A DNA stretch of 64,000 nt, taken from Saprospiraceae bacterium. GTDB lineage: Bacteria > Bacteroidota > Bacteroidia > Chitinophagales > Saprospiraceae. A program made the translations under genes and the position numbers. How positions within the stretch are numbered: position 1 is the stretch's first letter; each line of letters starts with the position of its first letter. Below are positions 54,926-64,000 of the stretch, piece after piece. The stretch is taken from NCBI GenBank assembly GCA_013001975.1, contig JABDKX010000076.1, positions 20,399 to 84,398 on the forward strand, read 5' to 3'. Below the pieces are notes generated by a model, which saw only the letters and a program-made list of their open reading frames with translations, made no database searches and was not told the DNA's origin.

Positions 54926-57900
54926 TAGTTTATTTCAAATATCAAAGCAGTATCATTATTCCTTGCAGCAACCAACATGTCTTTTCCGCTGATGTTGATA
55001 ATGGCCATGTCTCGAACTTCACCTTCCATCATTAAACCAGATTGACTGTTGTCTAAGTATTGAAACTTACCGTCTTTGGTTCCTAGCAATAAGACGCCGT
55101 AATTTGCATCATACCTACCCACCTCAGGTTTGGCGCCGTCAAAATTTCCACCTAGAAGCACATCCTTGATTCCGTCTTTATTAAAATCATAAACAACAGA
55201 ACAATAGACTGGTGAATATTGAACATGATCAGGTAGGTCAACGGACTTAAATCCATCACTTGTATTTAGAAAAATGGAAGTACTCAAATTTTCTGCTTTA
55301 AGCGTCAACATATTTTTGCGTTCTTCCTCAGAGAATATATCTTCTATGGTTTGATTAGCATAATTTTCATACTTAAGATATTTCTTTTTCAGGTGCGGCA
55401 ATTGCTTGACAATATCATGCCGAAGCGCCAGCGGATATGACTTGTCTCCTTCATAACGACAAAGGATTTGTTCGATAGAACCATTTCTATCAAAGTCATT
55501 AATGTGCAAACAAACAGGCTTATCTTTTTGAGCTTTAAATCTTGAATTCAATCCATGATTTCCAGCGATAATATCCAAACGACCATCATTATTCACATCT
55601 ACAATATTGAGATCATTCCACCATCCAGTTAATGAAACTTCTTGCAAACTGTTTTCCCTGCTTGTCCATGAATTATTATCATTCCATAATATACCTACTT
55701 CCATGTAAATTCCACAGTAAACAATATCTTGATCGCCATCATTATCCATATCTGCCCAATGGATATCTGAATAAATTCCTTTTCCTAAAAGTTGCGGTGC
55801 TTGATCAGCAGTAATATTTGTGAATCCTTTCTCTAAATCATTTCTTAAAACATAGGCATTACAAGGTACACCAAATTGACCTGCCTTTTGACGTTCTGCC
55901 AACAGTATATCCATATCACCATCTTCATCAAAATCAGCATAATCAACTGCCACAGAATTTATGAAATTTGATACACCTAATTTAAGATGAGCTTTTTCAA
56001 AATCTCCATTTTTTGTTTGTGTATACAGCCGATCTTTAATTTTTGAAGATTGCTGTGAAAACTCACTGCTGCAAGATGCAAGATAAATGTCAAGTAAATT
56101 ATCGCCATTGACATCAAAGACCATACAATCGACATCTTCACTTTCAGCATTGTCCTTTATAACTTGAGGCGTTATATTTTTCAATGCACCATTTGGTGTT
56201 TGACTGTAAACAGCAGTTTCGGCTCCCGATGCATTTGTAATGATCAAATCATCTAACTTATCATTATTTAAATCAGACACATTAATTGCAGGTCCCAGAT
56301 TAGAGTTCATGTGAAACAATAATCTGTCTTTATCAAAATCTACATAATTACTTTCAACATGGGTAAAGTTCAATAAGTTACTTTCAGCTTTTTTAAATAT
56401 CAACTGAGTTTTAACATCGCTTTTATTAATTGAACGGGTAGAATGAGGCACCTTACTATAATCGATATTCAATAATGTATCAACTGTAGAAACATTTAAA
56501 GAAGAAACTGACAAGTCTGGCCAAAGGATAGAAATAGAATCAACTTCCGTTTGATCACCCAAGCCAAAATGAACTAATTGATCCATAGAAGACTGAAACC
56601 CTTTCATTGGCATAAAATCGAAATATTGTTTTTGGTTTTTTGTATGCAAGGTTACCTTACTTCCAATGCCATTGATGTTGCCTTCCTTGTATTTTAATTT
56701 AAGTTGAAGATAATGTGTAAATGTAGAGCTGTTATTTCTATAAATAAAAGCAGGCATATTGACATTGTTAATCACAAGATCAAGATCACCATCTAAATCT
56801 AAATCTGCATATGCTGAACCATTCGAGTGACTTGGCATATCAAAACCAAATGACGATGATTTATCTTCGAAAGTACGGCCATTAATATTTTTGAAAAAGT
56901 GATTCGGAATTGGTTCTGAAGGGATGGCTTCTATCAGTTTTTCATAATTCACTTTGTTGGATTCAACCATGGATGCCATAACATCTGAATCCGCTATATA
57001 ATTTATAAAGTCTTGATCGGTTAGATCTTGGTATATACCATTTGCTACAAAAATATCCTTAAAGCCATCGTTATCTAAGTCAGCAATGAGTGCACCCCAA
57101 CTCCAATCAGTGGCTTCAACATTACAATATCTTCCAATCTCGGCAAACTTACCACTTGGTTGATTTAAATGAAGCATGTTTCTTGTAAACTGATGGTAGT
57201 AACCATTTTTAAGATTTGATTGGTACTTGTCCCAATCTTCAAAAGTTGTTTTAGTTTTCAGTCTGCGATCTTTAGAAGGCAACATCTCAGTTACGAAAAT
57301 CTCTGGCAGGCCATCATTATTTATATCAGCAAGATCTGCACCCATTGATGCGACAGAAATTGAATTCATTCTGTCTTCCATTTCTTCCGAAAATGTTCCG
57401 TCTCTGTTATTAATGTATAGATAATCCTTTTCAAAGAAATCATTAGAAACATAAATATCATCCCAACCATCATTGTCGATATCTCCGACGGTTACTCCTA
57501 ATCCGAAACCAATGACTGAACCATAAATCCCAGCAGCTTCACTAACATCTGTAAATTTGCCGTTATCGTTATTCAGCAATTTATCTCCACCGATAGGATC
57601 ACGATTTTCACGTACTTGCTTTTTTAAATTAAATGAGCCAATGGCTTGATAAGAATTATTAAGTAGGTAAGCATCTAAGTCACCATCTTTATCATAGTCA
57701 AAGAAGACCGCGTGAGTAGAATATCCTTTATCATCTAATCCAAATAATTTGGCTTGCTCAGAAAAAGTACCATCTCCATTATTGACAAACAATTCATTGG
57801 CTTTAGAGTCGCCGGCCAAATCACCAGAATTACAAACATAGATATCCAACCAACCATCTTGATTAATATCAACCATTGTAGTACCGGTAGACCATTGTTG

Positions 57901-58254
57901 ACTCCCTTTAATTCCTGCTTTTTCAGTTATATCTTCAAATGTAAAATCGCCTTTATTTATATAGAGCTTGTTAGATTCCATATTTGATGTGAAATAGATA
58001 TCAGGTAATCCATCATTATTGATATCTCCGATGGCTACCCCACCGCCATTATAAAAATTTCTATAGGTATAAATATTAAATTCCCTATTGAATGAGAGTT
58101 GATTTATAAAATCAACACCAGTTTGTGATGCAGGTAGTAAATCAAATTTAATATCAGGGGTGCTGATCTGGTCATCCTTATCGCTATCACATGCACTAAA
58201 AAAAAGTACACAAAAGAAGAGACAACAATATGTAATTTTAAAACCCTTACTCAC
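54925..58254 (-). CDS. FG-GAP/VCBS and ASPIC-UnbV surface lipoprotein, second of three paralogues
   Basis: A 1109-residue lipoprotein with lipidation at C22 (FFSAC). It shares the opening signature FYNGGGVAIGDINNDGLPDI with its two neighbours, the EATDWSWGALIADLDNDGF segment (about 382-400), an ASPIC/UnbV domain at about 513-580 (GIGSKVTLH, ISILWPDLS) and later repeats such as DYADFDEDGDMDILLAE. The ending GEVRDMAIINISGKDMLVAA resembles that of the first paralogue. It overlaps the small one-TM gene by eight bases and the third paralogue by one, so the whole train is coupled. Confidence 0.9.
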   Translation of the reverse strand: MSKGFKITYCCLFFCVLFFSACDSDKDDQISTPDIKFDLLPASQTGVDFINQLSFNREFNIYTYRNFYNGGGVAIGDINNDGLPDIYFTSNMESNKLYINKGDFTFEDITEKAGIKGSQQWSTGTTMVDINQDGWLDIYVCNSGDLAGDSKANELFVNNGDGTFSEQAKLFGLDDKGYSTHAVFFDYDKDGDLDAYLLNNSYQAIGSFNLKKQVRENRDPIGGDKLLNNDNGKFTDVSEAAGIYGSVIGFGLGVTVGDIDNDGWDDIYVSNDFFEKDYLYINNRDGTFSEEMEDRMNSISVASMGADLADINNDGLPEIFVTEMLPSKDRRLKTKTTFEDWDKYQSNLKNGYYHQFTRNMLHLNQPSGKFAEIGRYCNVEATDWSWGALIADLDNDGFKDIFVANGIYQDLTDQDFINYIADSDVMASMVESNKVNYEKLIEAIPSEPIPNHFFKNINGRTFEDKSSSFGFDMPSHSNGSAYADLDLDGDLDLVINNVNMPAFIYRNNSSTFTHYLQLKLKYKEGNINGIGSKVTLHTKNQKQYFDFMPMKGFQSSMDQLVHFGLGDQTEVDSISILWPDLSVSSLNVSTVDTLLNIDYSKVPHSTRSINKSDVKTQLIFKKAESNLLNFTHVESNYVDFDKDRLLFHMNSNLGPAINVSDLNNDKLDDLIITNASGAETAVYSQTPNGALKNITPQVIKDNAESEDVDCMVFDVNGDNLLDIYLASCSSEFSQQSSKIKDRLYTQTKNGDFEKAHLKLGVSNFINSVAVDYADFDEDGDMDILLAERQKAGQFGVPCNAYVLRNDLEKGFTNITADQAPQLLGKGIYSDIHWADMDNDGDQDIVYCGIYMEVGILWNDNNSWTSRENSLQEVSLTGWWNDLNIVDVNNDGRLDIIAGNHGLNSRFKAQKDKPVCLHINDFDRNGSIEQILCRYEGDKSYPLALRHDIVKQLPHLKKKYLKYENYANQTIEDIFSEEERKNMLTLKAENLSTSIFLNTSDGFKSVDLPDHVQYSPVYCSVVYDFNKDGIKDVLLGGNFDGAKPEVGRYDANYGVLLLGTKDGKFQYLDNSQSGLMMEGEVRDMAIINISGKDMLVAARNNDTALIFEIN

Positions 58255-58804
58255 CTTGATAATACTTATGTGATATATCTGCTTTCACAATCATCTCATC
58301 AATATCATTATAAACACGGATCATGAGCGGCCCTGCAAATTTGATATGAAACGGTCTGCCATTTGGAGCGGTTCGTTTTTCAAATCCTTCTCCATATTTT
58401 GCTTCCATCAGTTTCATCACTTGAAGAGATAAAGAATCTTGGCTTAATAAATTTTTATTCCATGGCGCCCAGCCGTGAAAATAAAAGCTCATTGGTAATT
58501 TTGAAATTTTGTCGTCTAAAAACTCAGGATAAAAATTAACGATAACCTTGGGATCAAAATTAATGGAATCAACATACATGACATTATTGTCAATGGTTCC
58601 ATGATGTGTCTCTCCCTTCTGATTTAAGTCCCAGCAATGAGAGAAAAAATCTTGCTTATCCATGCCAAAGTAAAGTCCTTTTACCAACTGATCATAAGAA
58701 TCATCATATGACTTAAAATTTAAGGCATCCTTTTTAAACGCGATAACAAGTGCCAATACAATTATCAATAACAGTGTGAGTATATATTTAATCTTCAAGT
58801 TCAA
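58247..58804 (-). CDS. Small single-pass membrane protein between paralogues
   Basis: A 185-residue protein with one N-terminal hydrophobic segment (YILTLLLIIVLALVIAF, about 7-23), probably an uncleaved anchor, and a periplasmic domain containing GLYFGMDKQDFFSHCWDLNQ and SFYFHGWAPWNKNLLSQDSL. No family recognised. It is embedded in the SusD-linked train: it starts two bases after the stop of the first large lipoprotein and its stop overlaps the start of the second by eight bases. An accessory role in assembling or anchoring these lipoproteins is plausible from position only. Confidence 0.8.
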   Translation of the reverse strand: MNLKIKYILTLLLIIVLALVIAFKKDALNFKSYDDSYDQLVKGLYFGMDKQDFFSHCWDLNQKGETHHGTIDNNVMYVDSINFDPKVIVNFYPEFLDDKISKLPMSFYFHGWAPWNKNLLSQDSLSLQVMKLMEAKYGEGFEKRTAPNGRPFHIKFAGPLMIRVYNDIDEMIVKADISHKYYQGE

Positions 58805-58806
58805 AT

Positions 58807-61800
58807 TTATTTAATCAAGTAAAAACTAATAGATTGGTTATTCTTAACAACACAAAGATAATCTTTGCCGCTGATATGTATGCTTTCTATATCTCTAATT
58901 TGACCCTTTTCTAAAAATCCCGACTCCTCAATCGATAGATGCATAAAACGTCCTGTTTTATCATTAATTAAGACATGACCATATGAGGCTGCATTTATAC
59001 CAATGTGAGGTTGCGCCTCATGTTGATTGCCTCCTACAACCAAGTCATGCCATCCATCATTGTCGATATCACCTATCCAAACGGCTTTTTGGTCAGAGTA
59101 CTGAACTTCTTTTGGAAGTGGCTCAAAAGTAAATTGACCGTTGTTATTATAAAAAATGCCAGATCTAAATTCGTTTATTTTATGAATGATAGATTTGGCC
59201 ATTATCTCAGAAGAAAAGAGATCATTCATAGATGCCTTTGCATAATCGGCATATTTTAATGCCCTCTTTTTTATAATGGGCGTTTGCATTGCCATTTCCT
59301 CTCTCAAATGTATCGGATAATAGTTACCATTTTCTTGATAGCAATAAACATTGTCAACCTGACCGTTTTGATCAAAATCATTTGTTATTAAAAACAGTAC
59401 TCCACCTGTCATATTAAAGAGTCGGTTATTCGTTCCCAAATTAAGTGCTATAATATCCAAATCGCCATCTTTATCGACGTCAGATAATTCTACATCATTC
59501 CAATGACCATGAAATTCTTCCAGATTAGCACTTTCTAAATTTTGTAGTCTTAGATTATTACTCTCTAACGCCAAAATCGAATTAAAGTGTCTTGCTATAA
59601 TTACTTCGCTTTTTTCAGATTCATTGATATTTCCTGATGTGATATCAGTTACCATTCCAGCGTCTTGAATCTCTTGACTCAATCCCTGATCAGTAACAAG
59701 TTGGTTATTAGAATGCTGATATATTTTCAGTTTTGTTGGTAGACCTAAACTATGACCTCTCATTCTTGGGGCAATGATTAATTCTTTCTTGCCATCGTTA
59801 TTTAAATCTAAACTGACACTGCCCACACTATTTGAAAACCTAGAACGAAAAGACTTGTCTTCTGAAAATTTTCCACTAGAATCTTGGATCAATAAATAAT
59901 CGGTTATTTCTGTTGATTCGTTTGAGAATTCAACCCCACCATTCAGCATTAAAATATCCTTGATGCCATCATTATTAAAATCTTCAATTTGAAAATTTAG
60001 TGTTTCACTTTCTTTGTATTTGGTAAAAACGGGAATGTTGATTTTTTTGAATCCTGAATTTGTTTGTTGATATAGAACTGATTCGTAGCCTTTACTTCCT
60101 GTAATTAGAATATCTTCTTTGTTGTCATTATTAATATCTTCCACAAAAATTTCTGGACCTTCATTTGAAATAAAATAGTTTTGCACCCTATTTCTATCAA
60201 AGTCATTAAACTTGTTTTCTTGATGAGTATAGTCAAATATGTAATTGACTTTTTGAAGTAATGATGAACTTATAACTTTCTTATTTACATTACTTTCTTG
60301 ATTTCCAATTTCAGAATATTTGAACTTGAACGTTGTATCAACTGCAACATCATAATGCATAGATATTCTTAGGTTAGGCCATTGAATTTTAATAGAATCG
60401 ATTTTTGAGTATCTCCCTAATCCAAAGTGTAAATTATGATCCGCAGTAGACTGGTATCCTCTCATAGGATGATTTTCTCCCATGTAAATATCATCCTCAA
60501 CAAAGATTGTGACTTTCGTCCCTATGGCTTTCGTGTTATTCGACTCCCCTTCAAGTATGACTTTTAAAAAATGGTCATTTGTTGAATTATTTTTTAGAAT
60601 GGTCGCCTTAGTATCAATATTATTAATGACCAAATCGAGATCGCCATCATTATCGAGATCTCCATATGTTGCGCCATTAGAAAATCCTGGTGTTTGAAAA
60701 CTTGCATTTTGTATAGTAACGAAACTATCTTTTTGTTCTTGCATGAAGAAATAGTTACTTAACGGTTCTGAAGGAAAAGACTCTAACATATTTTTAAATA
60801 CATCTGATGAATTTTCTTTGATTAGCGAACCTATTTTACTTGGATTATAAAAGTTGATATGATCTTGATCTAAGAGATCTCTTCTGATTCCATTCGCAAC
60901 GAATACATCACGTAAACCATTATTATCAAAGTCAGCCATCAGTGCTCCCCAGCTCCAATCCGTGGCTTCCATTTTATGATAGCGTGCTAACTCTGCAAAA
61001 TAAGGCAGTCCGTTTTTAATGCCCATATTATATTGAAGCACATTCCGTCCATATTGATTGTGGTATCCTTTTGAAGCATTCAGCGCTGCTTTATCAAAAG
61101 ATTCAAAAGCTGTTTTGGATTTATATCTTAGGTTTGATTGCGGCAACATTTCAGTAACAAATATTTCCGGTCTTCCATCGTTATTGAGATCTGCAATATC
61201 CGCACCCATAGAGCCCAAACTCATTTCATCGACAACCGAGGTAATCGTCTCATTAAAGGTGCCATCTTTATTATTGATATATAAGTAATCTCTCTCAAAA
61301 AAATCATTACTCACATACATATCATCCCATCCATCTTCATTGAGATCAGCAATACTGACGCCTAGTCCAAATCCAATTGCACTTGAAAATATGCCAGCTT
61401 CATTAGACACATTTTCAAAAACAATTTTACCTGTTTCAACTTCTAGATTTTTAAGCAATTTATTGCCGCCTTTTTCATCAGGTATTTCTCTTAAGCCTTC
61501 TGCAATATCATAACCTCCAACTGAACGTATACTATTATTAAGGAGATAGCAATCCAAATCGCCGTCTTTGTCATAATCAAAAAAAGCAGCGTGAACAGCT
61601 AAGCCAACGAAGTCCAATCCATATGATTTAGAAACATCCGTAAACGTCAAATCTTGATTATTGATAAACATTTGATTGTGTCGATTGGGCATATTGGGCT
61701 GGCCTGATTTACAAACGTAGATATCAAGAAATCCATCGTGATTGATATCAACAAAAGAAACACCTGTTGACCAAACACCTGAACAACTGACGCCTGATTT

Positions 61801-62115
61801 TAGAGTGATGTCTTCAAATTCAAAATTACCTTTATTGATGTACAACTTGTTATCCACCATGTTGCCAGACAAATAGATATCTACGAGGCCATCGTTATTT
61901 ATATCACCAAGGGCAACTCCGCCACCATTATAAAAACTTTTAAAGGTATAAGGATTAAAAGTATCGGTGATGGTTAAATCATTTGAGAAATCTATATTTG
62001 TTTTATTGGAAGGAAGAGCGGTGAATAATGCATTTTCATGAGTATTGATTTCATCATTTTGACATGATGAGATTATCAGGCTCAATAATAATATGATTAA
62101 AAAATGCTTATTCAT
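58807..62115 (-). CDS. FG-GAP/VCBS and ASPIC-UnbV surface lipoprotein, first of three paralogues
   Basis: A 1102-residue lipoprotein (lipidation at C18, LIISSC). Repeats of the type YNGGGVALGDINNDGLVDIY (about 63-82), EATDWSWGALMADFDNNGLR (about 383-402) and GDLDNDGDLDLVINN precede an ASPIC/UnbV domain (about 513-580, AIGTKVTIFVED, IKIQWPNLRIS); more repeats follow (DVDKDGDLDIIALNLGTNN, WIGDIDNDGWHDLVVGGN). Structure as in its two paralogues: two propeller-like halves on the ASPIC module. It follows SusD after a hairpin and leads the coupled four-gene train. Confidence 0.9.
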   Translation of the reverse strand: MNKHFLIILLLSLIISSCQNDEINTHENALFTALPSNKTNIDFSNDLTITDTFNPYTFKSFYNGGGVALGDINNDGLVDIYLSGNMVDNKLYINKGNFEFEDITLKSGVSCSGVWSTGVSFVDINHDGFLDIYVCKSGQPNMPNRHNQMFINNQDLTFTDVSKSYGLDFVGLAVHAAFFDYDKDGDLDCYLLNNSIRSVGGYDIAEGLREIPDEKGGNKLLKNLEVETGKIVFENVSNEAGIFSSAIGFGLGVSIADLNEDGWDDMYVSNDFFERDYLYINNKDGTFNETITSVVDEMSLGSMGADIADLNNDGRPEIFVTEMLPQSNLRYKSKTAFESFDKAALNASKGYHNQYGRNVLQYNMGIKNGLPYFAELARYHKMEATDWSWGALMADFDNNGLRDVFVANGIRRDLLDQDHINFYNPSKIGSLIKENSSDVFKNMLESFPSEPLSNYFFMQEQKDSFVTIQNASFQTPGFSNGATYGDLDNDGDLDLVINNIDTKATILKNNSTNDHFLKVILEGESNNTKAIGTKVTIFVEDDIYMGENHPMRGYQSTADHNLHFGLGRYSKIDSIKIQWPNLRISMHYDVAVDTTFKFKYSEIGNQESNVNKKVISSSLLQKVNYIFDYTHQENKFNDFDRNRVQNYFISNEGPEIFVEDINNDNKEDILITGSKGYESVLYQQTNSGFKKINIPVFTKYKESETLNFQIEDFNNDGIKDILMLNGGVEFSNESTEITDYLLIQDSSGKFSEDKSFRSRFSNSVGSVSLDLNNDGKKELIIAPRMRGHSLGLPTKLKIYQHSNNQLVTDQGLSQEIQDAGMVTDITSGNINESEKSEVIIARHFNSILALESNNLRLQNLESANLEEFHGHWNDVELSDVDKDGDLDIIALNLGTNNRLFNMTGGVLFLITNDFDQNGQVDNVYCYQENGNYYPIHLREEMAMQTPIIKKRALKYADYAKASMNDLFSSEIMAKSIIHKINEFRSGIFYNNNGQFTFEPLPKEVQYSDQKAVWIGDIDNDGWHDLVVGGNQHEAQPHIGINAASYGHVLINDKTGRFMHLSIEESGFLEKGQIRDIESIHISGKDYLCVVKNNQSISFYLIK

Positions 62116-62131
62116 AGAAACGCTAAAATAG

Positions 62132-62168
62132 AAAAAAGGCCACCTAAATATTAGGTGACCCTTTTTTT
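62132..62168. terminator. Hairpin between susD and the lipoprotein train
   Basis: CACCTAA (62141-62147) pairs with TTAGGTG (62151-62157) around a three-base loop; flanking GG/CC pairs extend it, and it is bordered by an A-run on the left and a T-run on the right, so it has terminator geometry on both strands. Lying 23 bases beyond the susD stop, it probably acts as a partial terminator or as a 3' stabiliser of the susCD part of the message. Confidence 0.7.
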
Positions 62169-62191
62169 ATTTTCCTAAAAACTAAATAATC

Positions 62192-63736
62192 TTAGTATCC
62201 TGGATTTTGAATCAAATTACTGTTAAGTGTAATTTGGTCTGCAGGAATAGGCATTAACTTCTTATTTTCATCAGAAGGTGCTTTTTCCCACCAAGCTTCG
62301 CTCCACTTATCAAATCTTATTAAGTCAGCTCTTCTCTTAGCTTCAAAACATAATTCTCTTCCTCTTTCTGCTAATAAGTTATCAGCATCTAAAGAAGCGA
62401 AAGGAGCAACACCTGCTCTTTCACGAACCATATTAACCATATCTAAAGCTTCTGCACTGCTATTATCCATTCTCCACATAGCTTCTGCTTTGTTCATTAG
62501 AACTTCAGAATATCTGTAAAGAGCAAAATCATTACTCATAGTATTTGGAGATCCAATTTCGTACTCGTACTTAGATAATCTTGCACCACCATCTCTCCAC
62601 GCATTAGGCGCTAATTCGTTGATTTCTGGATCGAAAACAACAACTCTAGCATCACCCTCAAACTCATTATCTGGATACCATGAATCTGCATCATCAGTTA
62701 ATAAGTTTCCGTTTACATCTCTTTGAGGACCATGTAGCATTACACCGTAAGCTCTTGAACCACCCGTTAACCTCACATCATCATCTTCAAAAGAGTGATA
62801 TAAATCAGCAAGCACGCAGTATCCGTTCCATGGTTGATCTACAAGACTGAAAGTCTTTTGAGATTCGTAGTGTAATGTCATTTGAACCAAGTTAAATCCA
62901 CCTGCATTTACATTATCATAAGGGATAACCCAAATATTTTCACTAGATCCAGAATTTTCAACTGCAAAGTTTGCGAAGTAGTTAGATTCTAATGAATAAG
63001 CTCCTGAATTTATTATAGCATCACAAGCAGCAATTGCATCTGCCCATCTTGCAGATCCTGTATAAACTTCAGCATTCATGTATAAAGAAGCCAACATAGC
63101 TTGACCTGCATTTTTGTTTACTCTACCATAAGTCGCTGAAGAAACTTCATCAGTTAAAAGTGGCACTTGAGTAGTTAATTCAGATTCTACAAAATTAAAT
63201 ACAGTTTGTCTGTTTTCAGTTGAAGGTAAAAATCCTTCAGGAACATCAAAAGACTCAATAATAGGCACATTACCAAATACGTCTAATAAGATTAAGTAGT
63301 AATAAGCTCTTAATACTCTTAACTCAGCGATAAAAGCAGCAGAGTTTTCGTTAGCTGCATTTTCAAATGTTGCAATCAATCTGTTACATGTGTTAATACC
63401 ACCATAGCAGAAATTCCAAACATTACCGAAAACACCTTCACCATCAAAAAACTCGTGTCTGTGCATTCTTAACCATTGTCCTCCATCTTCCCAGTCTGGA
63501 CCTTTGTGTGTAACAGCCGCTTCATCAGAAGATGTCACATCTAATGAAAACATTTGGCCATGGTTCATAAAGCCATACATATTTGTATAAGCCGAACCTA
63601 AAGCAGAAATAAAAGCTGCTTCGTTTTGGAAATAATTCTCCTCAGGAATCACATCTGTAAATTCAGGTTCTAGATCAGAACAAGCTGTAAATGTGAAAAC
63701 AAGAGCAAGAAATAATATTTTATTTATATGTCTCAT
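62192..63736 (-). CDS. SusD/RagB-family nutrient-binding lipoprotein
   Basis: A 514-residue lipoprotein (lipidation at C19, FTFTAC). The N-terminal region EENYFQNEAAFISALGSAY (about 33-51) and the TPR-like helices RVLRAYYYLILLDVFGNVPI (about 134-153) are standard for the family; the C-terminal FEAKRRADLIRFDKW and LMPIPADQITLN are the RagB/SusD tail. It forms the lid on the SusC transporter and captures glycans or peptides. It follows the susC gene after 20 bases. Substrate unknown; no glycosidase or peptidase is in the visible part of the operon. Confidence 0.95.
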   Translation of the reverse strand: MRHINKILFLALVFTFTACSDLEPEFTDVIPEENYFQNEAAFISALGSAYTNMYGFMNHGQMFSLDVTSSDEAAVTHKGPDWEDGGQWLRMHRHEFFDGEGVFGNVWNFCYGGINTCNRLIATFENAANENSAAFIAELRVLRAYYYLILLDVFGNVPIIESFDVPEGFLPSTENRQTVFNFVESELTTQVPLLTDEVSSATYGRVNKNAGQAMLASLYMNAEVYTGSARWADAIAACDAIINSGAYSLESNYFANFAVENSGSSENIWVIPYDNVNAGGFNLVQMTLHYESQKTFSLVDQPWNGYCVLADLYHSFEDDDVRLTGGSRAYGVMLHGPQRDVNGNLLTDDADSWYPDNEFEGDARVVVFDPEINELAPNAWRDGGARLSKYEYEIGSPNTMSNDFALYRYSEVLMNKAEAMWRMDNSSAEALDMVNMVRERAGVAPFASLDADNLLAERGRELCFEAKRRADLIRFDKWSEAWWEKAPSDENKKLMPIPADQITLNSNLIQNPGY

Positions 63737-63756
63737 ATTCGATTTTTTAAATTTTT

Positions 63757-64000
63757 AGAAACTAATGTTAGCACCTAATGTAAAGGTACGTGTGAAAAAA
63801 TAAGTGTTACGTCTGTCAACACCTGGAGCTAAAACATCTGGATTATCTGCATTGTCTCTACCTCCATTATCTACTGAACCAGTATCGCCTAATCTAACTT
63901 CAGGATCAACACCAGTATAACCAGTTAATGTAAATAAGTTTTGACCAGCAACAAATAATCTTACGCTTTCGAATTTAGAATTAGAAGTATCAAAAGTATA
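63757..64000 (-). CDS. C-terminal end of a SusC/RagA-family TonB-dependent receptor (truncated by window)
   Basis: The last 80 residues of an outer-membrane barrel: VRLFVAGQNLFTLTGYTGVD, then NPDVLAPGVDRRNTYFFTRT and the terminal strand FTLGANISF with a C-terminal phenylalanine. This tail is diagnostic of SusC-type receptors. Twenty bases separate it from susD, the expected partner. The gene continues beyond the window edge. Confidence 0.9.

Overview
The window is a low-GC (roughly one third G+C by eye) chromosomal segment from a member of the phylum Bacteroidota. The evidence is a SusC/SusD pair, TonB-dependent receptors with carboxypeptidase-regulatory-like N-domains, a DUF4249 partner, type A and type B type IX secretion (T9SS) C-terminal sorting domains, a GWxTD protein, bacillithiol deacetylase BshB1, a short primary sigma factor without region 1.1, and several matches to the Bacteroidota -7 promoter element TAnnTTTG with little Shine-Dalgarno use. 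The three giant FG-GAP/ASPIC-UnbV lipoproteins and the overall gene mix suggest a free-living, probably aquatic, Saprospiria- or Cytophagia-like lineage; that placement is inference.

Layout. 1-2507: tail of an unknown gene, then a minus-strand operon fabH-like > bshB1 > YkgJ-type cysteine-cluster protein. 2642-10648: a plus-strand lipid block with a CDP-alcohol phosphotransferase, a DUF4833-like protein, an Aur1-like PAP2 transferase, a serine palmitoyltransferase, a GNAT-like ceramide synthase candidate, an epimerase-like ceramide reductase candidate, myo-inositol-1-phosphate synthase, a PgpA-like phosphatase and a GtrA-like membrane protein. Read together these encode a nearly complete route to inositol phosphorylceramide. 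10719-18982: small metabolic and cell-envelope genes (DinB-like, YqaE/Pmp3, SRPBCC, DCC, a Tat-exported epimerase, a T9SS cargo protein, threonine dehydratase, nucleoid-associated protein, TerB-like). 19042-24614: a TonB receptor and a four-gene operon with GWxTD, omega-amidase and haem-binding proteins. 24711-37667: housekeeping genes (SDR, rplS, Sua5/TsaC, S41 protease, Lrp, DoxX, START-like, primary sigma factor, glpX, methyltransferase) around a large PKD/T9SS protein. 38084-44456: a minus-strand operon GH13 > vanadium haloperoxidase-like > Na+/solute symporter > sterol desaturase-like > RluA. 44660-51743: a lipoprotein, then TonB receptor > DUF4249 and GH65 > GNAT. 51830-64000: end of a SusC gene, SusD, a hairpin, and an overlapping train of three paralogous FG-GAP/ASPIC-UnbV lipoproteins of about 1,030-1,110 residues with a small one-TM protein between the first two.

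How they work together. In the lipid block, Spt, the bCerS candidate and the CerR candidate would make dihydroceramide; Ino1, the CDP-alcohol transferase and the PgpA-like enzyme would make phosphatidylinositol; the Aur1-like enzyme would join the two, and GtrA may flip a lipid-linked intermediate. In the last 12 kb, SusCD would import an unidentified polymer or oligomer, with the large surface lipoproteins as likely binding or processing partners. The GH13, GH65 and symporter genes point to alpha-glucoside use nearby. No tRNA, rRNA, CRISPR array, insertion sequence or prophage was seen.
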